From Porticoccaceae bacterium (GTDB taxonomy: Bacteria > Pseudomonadota > Gammaproteobacteria > Pseudomonadales > Porticoccaceae), in contig JAHRWI010000202.1 in assembly GCA_019090225.1 (NCBI GenBank), positions 1-12,866 on the forward strand: a stretch of 12,866 nt of DNA. The letters are read 5' to 3'. Numbering within the stretch: the first letter of the stretch is position 1; each line of letters begins with the position of its first letter. The translations under genes were made by a program, and so were the position numbers. Positions 1 through 6,625 of the stretch are shown here, one piece after another. The notes beneath the pieces were generated by a model that did no database searches, was not told where the DNA came from, and worked only from the letters and a program-made list of their open reading frames with translations.

Positions 1-1
1 C

Positions 2-382
2 GAACATATCCATCGCCTCGCAGAAGAACAGCTGCAGCAAAAAATGCAGGAAATCCGCGACAACAACTTAACCGTCCAACACGTGCTCTACCTGATGCGC
101 CGCACTCCGGCTGAGATGCCGACGCTGGACGATCTGGCCAAAATCTTTAACGTCTCGTCACGCACCATGATCCGACATTTTCAAGCTGAAGGTACCAATT
201 ACCGAGAATTGCGGGATCGTATCCATACCGAATTGGCTACCGATGCACTACGCAATACCGAAAACTCTGTGGAATCCATCGCCCTGGAACTAGGCTACCA
301 GGACACCGCCAGCTTTAGGCGCGCCTTCAAGCGCTGGTGTGGTAAGTCGCCCTCCCAATACCGTAACGAAGCCAGACAATAA
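2..382 (+). CDS. AraC-family transcriptional regulator, C-terminal part (5' end outside window)
   Basis: This is the DNA-binding end of an AraC/XylS-type regulator. The frame is open from base 2 with no stop, so the gene starts left of the window and the ATG at 44 is only an internal methionine. The visible 126 residues hold both helix-turn-helix units of the AraC domain: the first around 'PTLDDLAKIFNVSSRTMIRHF' without its last residues, the second around 'SVESIALELGYQDTASFRRAF', ending in the family's usual 'GKSPSQYR' motif. The N-terminal effector-binding domain is not visible. It lies 166 bases upstream of, and in the same direction as, an SDR dehydrogenase gene, so it may control that gene or the catabolic genes nearby (inference). 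Family assignment is secure; the effector is unknown. Confidence 0.93.
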   Translation, partial: EHIHRLAEEQLQQKMQEIRDNNLTVQHVLYLMRRTPAEMPTLDDLAKIFNVSSRTMIRHFQAEGTNYRELRDRIHTELATDALRNTENSVESIALELGYQDTASFRRAFKRWCGKSPSQYRNEARQ

Positions 383-548
383 TCACACCTCAAAATACCG
401 CGACTATCGCCAGCAAAATCCAGCCAGGTAAAATGCGCTAAGCTTGTCTAAAAAATCGAACTATTTTCGAGCTATCATTTCATTCGACACCACGCTCCCC
501 AAACGAGCAACTCATTATCTATCACAGCACTCATAACGAGGAACCCCC
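383..548 (+). promoter_or_regulatory. Intergenic region with likely promoter/operator of the SDR gene
   Basis: This 166-base gap separates the AraC-type regulator from the SDR gene. It contains a short inverted repeat, TCGAA-N5-TTCGA (456-470), inside an AT-rich stretch, which could be an operator. A TTGTCT at 444-449 resembles a -35 box, but I found no -10 box at proper spacing. The ribosome binding site GAGGAA (538-543) sits five bases before the ATG at 549. A promoter here is inferred from position, not clearly read. Confidence 0.3.
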
Positions 549-1367
549 ATGTCCCAAGATTCCATACAAATCTCTCTGGCCGGTAAAGTCGCCCTTATTA
601 CTGGCTCTGCCCGCGGCCTGGGTGCCGAAATTGCAAAAACATTTTCCCGCGCTGGCGCTGCCATTATGATTACCGACATCCTCGAAGATCTCGGCAAAGC
701 CACCGTCAAAGAAATCGAACAGGCCGGTGGGCGAGCTGCCTTTTTACCGCAGAATGTCACCAGTGAAGCTGACTGGGAAAGCGTCGTCGCCGACACAGTA
801 GCAACCCTGGGTGGGCTCGACATTGTCGTCAACAACGCCGGTATCGAAATCTGCGCGCTGGTAGAAAATACCGAACTGGAAGATTTTCAGCGCATTCTGG
901 ACATCAACGTCAGCGGCGTATTCCTTGGCCTGAAACACGCCTGCAAGGCCATGAAACCCGGTGGAGTTGCGGGCAAAGGTGGTTCGATTATTAACTTGTC
1001 TTCAGTAGCAGGCCTGCGCGGCTTTTCTGGATTAAGCGCCTATTGCGGCAGCAAGGGAGCTGTAAAATTGCTAACCAAGGCTGCCGCCGTCGAATTCGGC
1101 CAACTCAAATATGGCATTCGCGTCAATTCTATACACCCCGGTCTGATCCCCACCGACATGGGTACCGCAGTGATCAAAGGTTTTATCGATGCCGGTCTCG
1201 GCGCTGACGAAGCCTCGGTGCAAGCCGCCTTCGAACGAGGCACACCACTGGGTATGATCGGTGAGCCTGCTGATATTGCTAAAGCCGCATTGTTTTTAGC
1301 CAGCGACCAGTCACCCTGGGTCACAGGTGCGGAAATCGTTGTCGACGGCGGCACAACAGCGACTTAG
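549..1367 (+). CDS. SDR-family NAD(P)-dependent oxidoreductase
   Basis: A classical short-chain dehydrogenase/reductase of 272 residues that probably oxidises a secondary alcohol to a ketone or does the reverse. Visible family marks are the cofactor loop TGSARGLG (residues 18-25), Asp43 at the end of the second beta strand (favours NAD over NADP), NNAG (95-98), Asn120, Ser152, Tyr165 and Lys169 as the catalytic tetrad, and the C-terminal 'VTGAEIVVDGG'. The ATG at 549 has a good Shine-Dalgarno GAGGAA five bases upstream. It follows the AraC-type regulator in the same direction and ends at a strong terminator. It is clearly more distant from the two SDRs at 2336-3902 than those are from each other. 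Cyclic or steroid alcohols are plausible substrates, but the sequence does not settle this. Confidence 0.93.
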   Translation: MSQDSIQISLAGKVALITGSARGLGAEIAKTFSRAGAAIMITDILEDLGKATVKEIEQAGGRAAFLPQNVTSEADWESVVADTVATLGGLDIVVNNAGIEICALVENTELEDFQRILDINVSGVFLGLKHACKAMKPGGVAGKGGSIINLSSVAGLRGFSGLSAYCGSKGAVKLLTKAAAVEFGQLKYGIRVNSIHPGLIPTDMGTAVIKGFIDAGLGADEASVQAAFERGTPLGMIGEPADIAKAALFLASDQSPWVTGAEIVVDGGTTAT

Positions 1368-1404
1368 CCCCCAATTTCAAACCAACAACACGAGCTTAAA
1401 TAAC

Positions 1405-1438
1405 AAAAACCTCGCCCGGATAACCGAGCGAGGTTTTT
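1405..1438. terminator. Bidirectional intrinsic terminator between convergent genes
   Basis: Perfect 11-bp arms (1405-1415 and 1428-1438) with A5 on one side and T5 on the other enclose an extra 3-bp CGG/CCG stem and an ATAA loop. The GC core plus T-tract on either strand makes a classical rho-independent terminator in both directions. It lies between the SDR gene (plus, ends 1367) and parA (minus, ends 1506), so it can end both transcripts. Confidence 0.93.
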
Positions 1439-1505
1439 GAATCGGTGCGGTCTGTCTATCGCAGCCTATCTATAACACTTAACCTACAAGCTCAAACTAT
1501 CAAGC

Positions 1506-2183
1506 TCAAGCCGCCTTCTTACTTTTACTTTTGGCCTTCCCTGCATGGTTTATCCATCGCAAAATACGTGCCCACTGGTCTCGATCTTGTAGTGTTTTTA
1601 CCGGGGCAAATTCAAAGATGGATAAGCCTTTTTCGGCAGCGCGGATATAGTTCTGGCTGGCTCGCAGCGAAGCGAGTACAGGTAGCTTTTTCCCATTGGG
1701 GAGCTTCAAGGCATCCAGGTATTCATTAAGATCATGTGCCGCCAGGGTATTTTCACGCACCCGGTTTGCTACCGTCGCAAAACGCACATCGGCATTAACT
1801 ACCTTACGCAGCTTATTTATTTCGGATAAAAAATGTGTTGCCGCTCGCACATCAATAGGGGAAGGCAAAATCGGCATCAAAATAGTATCAGCTTTACGCA
1901 CCAGATCTGCCAGGGGTCGATCGTGGAGGCCTGCGGGACTATCCATAATGACATAGTCCGTCTCCTTGGGAATACGAACCGGCTCCCTCGATGCAGCAAT
2001 GCCACTAATCGGCGCTCTATCGCTACCACGCATCGCCAACCATTCGACGCTTGACTCCTGTGGATCATAATCCACCAGAGCAACTTTCTTGCCGCGAGCA
2101 GCGTAATAACCCGCTAGATTCGTAGCAACTGTAGTCTTGCCACAACCGCCTTTAGAATTGACCACCAATATGGATCGCGTCAT
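1506..2183 (-). CDS. Orphan ParA/MinD-family ATPase
   Basis: A 225-residue ParA-type P-loop ATPase, which binds ATP, dimerises and typically moves or positions DNA or protein cargo. Visible motifs are the deviant Walker A KGGCGKTT (11-18, with the signature lysine K11), the Walker A' region VDYDPQ (37-42), and the Walker B-like VIMDSPAG (78-85). The short length and absence of an N-terminal helix-turn-helix resemble small plasmid or cargo-positioning ParAs rather than P1-type ParA. The C-terminus is lysine-rich (KAKSKSKKAA), which might aid nonspecific DNA binding. The ATG at 2183 has AAGGAG five bases upstream. No ParB, chemotaxis, carboxysome or replication partner is visible, so the cargo is unknown. 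It is preceded by a long palindrome that may control it. Confidence 0.92.
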   Translation of the reverse strand: MTRSILVVNSKGGCGKTTVATNLAGYYAARGKKVALVDYDPQESSVEWLAMRGSDRAPISGIAASREPVRIPKETDYVIMDSPAGLHDRPLADLVRKADTILMPILPSPIDVRAATHFLSEINKLRKVVNADVRFATVANRVRENTLAAHDLNEYLDALKLPNGKKLPVLASLRASQNYIRAAEKGLSIFEFAPVKTLQDRDQWARILRWINHAGKAKSKSKKAA

Positions 2184-2252
2184 CGAAACTCCTTTTCTAA
2201 TTAGGAAGCGTGGAGCATAAGAAATCCCTCACCCCTTTACAATAATATTATG

Positions 2253-2310
2253 GTTATTCCGCCAATTATTTTTTGAATTATTCAATTATAAAAATAATTG
2301 GCGGAATAAC
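2253..2310. repeat. 58-bp palindrome with perfect 20-bp arms
   Basis: The arms 2253-2272 and 2291-2310 are exact reverse complements over 20 bases, with a GC patch (CCGCC / GGCGG) in an AT-rich context. The 18-base spacer holds a second small inverted repeat, TTGAA-N3-TTCAA (2273-2285). It begins 26 bases past the SDR stop (2336) and ends 70 bases before the parA ATG. No clean T-tract follows the stem on the minus strand, so it is not a textbook terminator. It could be an operator, a partition-type site for the ParA, an RNA-processing hairpin, or a small non-autonomous element with terminal inverted repeats. The structure is certain; the role is not. Confidence 0.85.
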
Positions 2311-2335
2311 TGAGACAATATCGAAGTATCCAATA

Positions 2336-3100
2336 TCAGTGGCAAGTATAGCCACCATCAATAATCAACTCAGTACCCGTCACATAACTCGCTTCATCTG
2401 AGGCCAGATACAAAATACCATTGGCCTGATCGATGGGCTCAGCCATATAACCGATCACTATTTCGCGCTGGATACGCTCCATGTCGGCAGGGCCGAACAA
2501 GTCACCAACATTCTCCGCCATGGGGGTTTTAGTAAAACCCGGATGCACGGAGTTAACGCGAATATTGTATTTTTTCTCGGCACAATAAAGCGCTGCGGAT
2601 TTAGTAAATAAGCGTACCCCGCCTTTACTCGCGTTATAAGCCGCTGAACGAGGGTCGCCGATGATCCCTTCTATTGAGGAAATATTGACAATACTGCCGC
2701 CGCCATTGAGCTTCATTTGTTTGACAGCGTTTTGGGTACCCATAAATACCGCTTCCAGATTCACTGACTGAACAAAACGCCAATGGGCCAGATCACTATT
2801 TTCAAGATCGGTACCGGCGCCAACACCCGCGTTGTTAACCAGCACATCCAGCCGCCCGTGCAGGGCAACCACTTCGGCAATCACCTCGGGCCAACGGCTT
2901 TCTGAAGTCACATCCTGTTCGATAAAGGTCACGTCGTAACCTTTATCGCGCAAGGTCTGAGCTGAAGCCTCACCTTCAACCGGTCGAATATCCGTGATGA
3001 CTGCCTTGCCGCCTTCTTTGCACATCAACTCAACAGCAGCGTAACCAATACCTCCCGTACCGCCGGTAATCAAACACACTTTGTCCTGCATACGTCCCAT
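2336..3100 (-). CDS. SDR-family dehydrogenase, tandem copy 2 (cyclic/secondary alcohol dehydrogenase-like)
   Basis: A 254-residue classical SDR. Cofactor loop TGGTGGIG (12-19), Asp37 after the second strand (NAD preference), NNAG (89-92), catalytic Ser142, Tyr155 and Lys159, and a C-terminal 'YVTGTELIIDGGY' are all present. The start 'MGR-QDKV', 'RLFTKSAA' and 'NIRVNSVHPG' resemble the cyclopentanol/cyclohexanol dehydrogenase group as I recall it, so oxidation of a cyclic or secondary alcohol is the best guess. By hand alignment without gaps, 197 of 254 residues match the neighbour at 3138-3902. GAGGTG sits four bases before the ATG, and the gap to the upstream copy is 37 bases, so the two are co-transcribed. 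All catalytic residues are intact, so it is not a decaying duplicate. Confidence 0.92.
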   Translation of the reverse strand: MGRMQDKVCLITGGTGGIGYAAVELMCKEGGKAVITDIRPVEGEASAQTLRDKGYDVTFIEQDVTSESRWPEVIAEVVALHGRLDVLVNNAGVGAGTDLENSDLAHWRFVQSVNLEAVFMGTQNAVKQMKLNGGGSIVNISSIEGIIGDPRSAAYNASKGGVRLFTKSAALYCAEKKYNIRVNSVHPGFTKTPMAENVGDLFGPADMERIQREIVIGYMAEPIDQANGILYLASDEASYVTGTELIIDGGYTCH

Positions 3101-3137
3101 GACTCACCTCTTCCCAAATTACTGGGCTCCTATCAAT

Positions 3138-3902
3138 TTAATGTGCGGTAAAACCGCCATCGATAACCAACTCTGAACCCGTCATATAACGCGACTCATC
3201 CGAGGCCAGGAATAGTATGCCGTAGGCCTGATCGATCGCCTGGGCCATATAGCCGACGGCAATCTCCCGGTTGATGCGTTCAGCATCTTCAGGCGAAAAC
3301 AGGTCGGCCGCATCGGCCAGGAGCGGAGTTTCAGTAAAACCCGGATGGACGGAATTGACCCGGATATTGTATTTTTTCTCGGCACAATAAAGCGCTGCTG
3401 ACTTGGTAAACAACCGCACCCCACCTTTACTCGCGTTATAGGCCCCGAATCGCGGATCACCGACAAGCCCTTCAATAGACGAAATATTAATGATGCTGCC
3501 GCCACCGTTGAGCTTCATCTGCTTAATGGCATTTTGAGTACCCATAAATACTGCTTCCATATTCACGGAATTAACAAAACGCCAATGGGCCAGGTCGCTG
3601 TTTTCAAGATCGGTTTCTTCACCAACACCGGCGTTGTTGACCATGATATCGAGACGACCAAATTTCTTGACCACTTCGGCTAACACTTCTTTCCAGCGCG
3701 CTTCATCGGTGACATCCTGTTCGATAAAAATGGCATCGTAGCCCTGATCACGAAGTGCTTGAGCCGATGCCTCACCTTCCACCGGTCGCAAATCAGTGAT
3801 AGCGATCTTGCCGCCTTCCCTGCCCACTAATTCTGCTGCCGCATAACCGATACCTGCCGTACCGCCGGTAATGAGTGCTACTTTGTCCTGTACTCTGCCC
3901 AT
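3138..3902 (-). CDS. SDR-family dehydrogenase, tandem copy 1 (cyclic/secondary alcohol dehydrogenase-like)
   Basis: A 254-residue classical SDR, the first transcribed of the tandem pair. It has TGGTAGIG (12-19), Asp37, NNAG (89-92), Ser142, Tyr155 and Lys159, and ends in 'YMTGSELVIDGGF'. It aligns without gaps to the downstream copy (about 78% identity). The longest shared stretch is residues 151-190, while residues 191-200, in the substrate-binding loop after 'HPGFT', differ at seven of ten places, which suggests split substrate or stereo preference. A strong AAGAGGAG lies six bases before the ATG. It follows the COG0523 GTPase by 63 bases on the same strand. It is probably part of one catabolic operon with the ligase. 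Confidence 0.92.
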   Translation of the reverse strand: MGRVQDKVALITGGTAGIGYAAAELVGREGGKIAITDLRPVEGEASAQALRDQGYDAIFIEQDVTDEARWKEVLAEVVKKFGRLDIMVNNAGVGEETDLENSDLAHWRFVNSVNMEAVFMGTQNAIKQMKLNGGGSIINISSIEGLVGDPRFGAYNASKGGVRLFTKSAALYCAEKKYNIRVNSVHPGFTETPLLADAADLFSPEDAERINREIAVGYMAQAIDQAYGILFLASDESRYMTGSELVIDGGFTAH

Positions 3903-3965
3903 CTTGAACTCCTCTTATGTTGTCTTGCGTTGCCGTGTAATTTGTTTGAAATGAATAGCTAGAGA

Positions 3966-4994
3966 TTAAATCCCACACATCGTTTTTAGCATATGTTCGA
4001 TCTCTTGCTTCTCTATATCGTCGGTAATAAAGACTAATCGTAGGCCCGGCTTCGTGGTTTCAGGCCAATTTTTTAGCCACACCAGAGGATAGACTTTATC
4101 CCGAATGCCGTGCACCACGGCCGGTGTCGATGTTTTACCAGCAACCGCTACCAGCCCTTTTACCCGCAGCAACTTGTCCGGCTGATAATTTACCAGTTCC
4201 TGAAAAAATAACACCAAATCCGCCAAACTGATGGCCTGTTCCCGGTGCAGGTTGAAAATCTGAATACTTGAACTATGCCCCGTGGCCCCATAAACATGAG
4301 CACCGTGTCCAGATGCGTGCACATCACCGAGCCAGCTATCTATATCGACCCCACTTTTACTAAGCGGATAATGATTGCTTGAAGTCAGATCAGCAACGCT
4401 AAACACCGAGGCATCATTGATAGAGCCAGCGGGATTTATCTGGATGAGCTTGCTACGCAGTTCTTCCATATCATGCTCGTTAACAATATCTAATTTACTG
4501 ATCAGCAATTGGTCAGCCAGAGCCACCTGACGACGAGACACATCCTGATCATTAAGCGTTCGCACACCAGCCACCGCATCCACCACCGTCACCACGGAGT
4601 GCATACGATAAGCTTTCTTTAATTGAGTATTGGCCATAAAGGTGTGAATAATGGGCACCGGGTCGGCCAGACCTGTAGTCTCTATCAGCACACGATTGAA
4701 GCAAGGCACATCACCCAGGGTGCGCAGCAGGTAAAGATTACGCAGCTCCAGGGCGAGATCTTCGCGAATAGTGCAGCAGATACAGCCGTTCATTAATTGC
4801 AGTATATTTTCGCTACTGGCGGCGATCAGGGTGTGGTCGAGATCGGTTTCGCCAAACTCATTGACGATCACAGCGGTATCGGATAAATCAGGACTTTGTA
4901 ACAAGCGGGAGATAAGCGTGGTTTTACCACTACCCAAAAACCCAGTAATCACCGTTACGGGGATCAATTTACTTGCCGGGTCTGATCTCCCCAA
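3966..4994 (-). CDS. COG0523 / CobW-type GTPase, putative metallochaperone
   Basis: G3E-family GTPase that in known relatives (CobW, YeiR, nitrile hydratase activators, ZNG1) hands a metal to a target enzyme. In the 342-residue reading, Walker A is GFLGSGKTT (18-26), the metal-binding CxCC is C71-x-C73-C74 in 'GCICCT', 'ETTGLADP' spans 105-112, and SKLD (166-169) is the guanine-specificity motif. A histidine-rich loop (H226, H230, H233, H240) precedes the CobW C-terminal domain, which may bind metal. The start at 4994 is a TTG inside the ligase gene; a TTG at 4967 gives a protein beginning 'IPVTVITGFLG', overlaps the ligase stop as TTGA, and fits the family's usual N-terminus better. Either way it is translationally coupled to the ligase. 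Confidence 0.9.
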   Translation of the reverse strand: MGRSDPASKLIPVTVITGFLGSGKTTLISRLLQSPDLSDTAVIVNEFGETDLDHTLIAASSENILQLMNGCICCTIREDLALELRNLYLLRTLGDVPCFNRVLIETTGLADPVPIIHTFMANTQLKKAYRMHSVVTVVDAVAGVRTLNDQDVSRRQVALADQLLISKLDIVNEHDMEELRSKLIQINPAGSINDASVFSVADLTSSNHYPLSKSGVDIDSWLGDVHASGHGAHVYGATGHSSSIQIFNLHREQAISLADLVLFFQELVNYQPDKLLRVKGLVAVAGKTSTPAVVHGIRDKVYPLVWLKNWPETTKPGLRLVFITDDIEKQEIEHMLKTMCGI

Positions 4995-6523
4995 TACTTA
5001 GCGCGCAGGGTTTTCTTATCTGGCTTGCCATAGGCTGTTAAGGGAATATCCTTCACCACCTCTATGGTTTTCGGCACTTTGTAAGCCGCCAGACGCTGCT
5101 TACAAAAAGCGACCAGGTCATCTTCATCCAGACCCTGCTCCGAAGGAATCACTGCCGCACACACCGCTTCACCCCAATCCTCATGGGGAATGCCAATGAC
5201 CATCACCTGATTGACTCCGGGATGCTCCTGCACGACATTTTCAACTTCCGATGAATAAACATTCATACCACCGGAAATAATCATGTCTTTAGAGCGGTCG
5301 ACAATAAACACATGGCCGGTGTCGATCTGATAACCAACATCACCGGTAAGAATCCACTCACCGGCATAAACCTCGTCGGTTTTTTCTGGGTCGTTATAGT
5401 AACTTTCCAGGGTATAAGGCGAGCGGGCCATAATTTCTCCCACCTCGCCAAAGGGCAGCGGCTGACTACTTTCATCACCAATGGCTACATCACAGGTAAT
5501 AATCGGCTGACCACAGGAGCCAAGAAACTTCTCATTGAGATGATCGGCCTTGGATAACTTGGTGGCAAAATTAGGCACTTCAGTTTGACCAAAGAGCTGT
5601 AACAATACCGGGCCAAATTTATCCAGCACCTCCTGCAAACGCACTTTGGTGATAGGAGCTGCCCCGTAAATCAGTGTCCGCAAGGATGCAATATCATGTG
5701 TGTCTTTCTTATAAGCATCGAGCACCCGGTAAATCATGGTCGGCACCATAAAAGTCCAGGTGATCTTTTCCTTGCTGATGGTATCGAGCACCGTCTCAGG
5801 ATCAAACTTGCTGTGCACGTAAGCGGTTGCGCCCTGCAACAACGCGGTCTGCAAAAAGAAACCTGCCGAATGGGGTAAAGGACTTGTTAACAGCAGCTTT
5901 TCGTCCTCAGCGATTTCACCGTGAACGATATGGGTTAAACCATTAATCATCATCGCGCCGTGGCTGTGCATCACACCTTTGGAACGCCCGGTGGTGCCGC
6001 CGGTATAAAGAATCAAGGCGGTGTCTTCCGGACCGACTTCCTGCCATTTAAAGGCCTGGCTTTCACCACTAAACACCTGCGCCCAGGCGGTGTAACCATC
6101 GGTTACACCTTCGCCGAGATCATCCACCTCAACGCGATAAGCTAGCGCTGTTTTACCCAACTCAGCTTCGTCCAGCTTATCAACCAGCGAACTATGAACC
6201 ACCATGGCTCTGGCACCAGAATGCCCGACCATGTAAGCCACATCGCTCATACTGAGCATCTCGTTGAGCGGCACCTTGACCGCCCCCAACTTAAGAATAG
6301 CCAGGTCTGTAACCACATACTCCACACAGTTGCGCAGCAAAATCGCGACCCTGTCCTGCTTCGTCACACCCGACTCGCTGAGATGAGCAGCGAGATTGCT
6401 GGATAAGTCATCCAGCTCTTTATAGGTATAAGAGCGACCACCCACAACCAATGCAGTTTTAGGCCCGTGACGCCACAGGGTATTACGAAACATAAATTGG
6501 GCAGACTGGCTGGTATGGTGCAT
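4964..6523 (-). CDS. AMP-forming acyl-CoA ligase (ANL superfamily)
   Basis: A 519-residue acid-CoA ligase that makes an acyl-adenylate and then an acyl-CoA thioester. Motifs in order: the ATP loop YTGGTTGRSKG (173-183), YGAAP (286-290), FGQTE (311-315), TGDVG (393-397), the hinge region DRSKDMIISGGMNVY (409-423), and the adenylating Lys500 in 'AYGKPDKK'. Length and motif order fit the medium/long-chain and aromatic acid ligases; the acid used cannot be read from sequence. The ATG at 6523 has GAGG about nine bases upstream. The stop overlaps the start region of the COG0523 GTPase. With the dehydrogenases and the HyuA/HyuB pair on the same strand, it probably activates an acid made by that pathway, as benzoylacetate-CoA ligase does in acetophenone catabolism (inference). 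Confidence 0.93.
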   Translation of the reverse strand: MHHTSQSAQFMFRNTLWRHGPKTALVVGGRSYTYKELDDLSSNLAAHLSESGVTKQDRVAILLRNCVEYVVTDLAILKLGAVKVPLNEMLSMSDVAYMVGHSGARAMVVHSSLVDKLDEAELGKTALAYRVEVDDLGEGVTDGYTAWAQVFSGESQAFKWQEVGPEDTALILYTGGTTGRSKGVMHSHGAMMINGLTHIVHGEIAEDEKLLLTSPLPHSAGFFLQTALLQGATAYVHSKFDPETVLDTISKEKITWTFMVPTMIYRVLDAYKKDTHDIASLRTLIYGAAPITKVRLQEVLDKFGPVLLQLFGQTEVPNFATKLSKADHLNEKFLGSCGQPIITCDVAIGDESSQPLPFGEVGEIMARSPYTLESYYNDPEKTDEVYAGEWILTGDVGYQIDTGHVFIVDRSKDMIISGGMNVYSSEVENVVQEHPGVNQVMVIGIPHEDWGEAVCAAVIPSEQGLDEDDLVAFCKQRLAAYKVPKTIEVVKDIPLTAYGKPDKKTLRAKYWGDQTRQVN

Positions 6524-6625
6524 TTCTCGTTCCTCGCGGGAAGCTTGTGGGAAGCCAGGGGGAAAGTTAGCGCAACTCTCGCTAAATAAGTTTGTCAGGG
6601 CAACGACTAAGCAGGGAAAGAAGCA

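Noticed and set aside
1487..1509. Nine-base direct repeat CAAGCTCAA (1487-1495 and 1501-1509)
   Set aside because: Only two copies, one overlapping the end of parA; likely chance or minor slippage.
2253..2310. Integron attC site
   Set aside because: The arm ends begin GTTATTC and end GAATAAC, which do not fit the GTTRRRY/RYYYAAC core, and there is no integrase or cassette structure.
2253..2310. Classical rho-independent terminator for the SDR operon
   Set aside because: The stem is long but AT-rich towards the loop and is followed on the minus strand by mixed sequence rather than a T-tract. A termination role is not excluded but not supported.
2184..2310. Promoter for parA with TTGGCG as -35
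   Set aside because: The box falls in the palindrome arm, but no acceptable -10 lies 16-18 bases away; the best AT-rich hexamers are at 12 or 15 bases.
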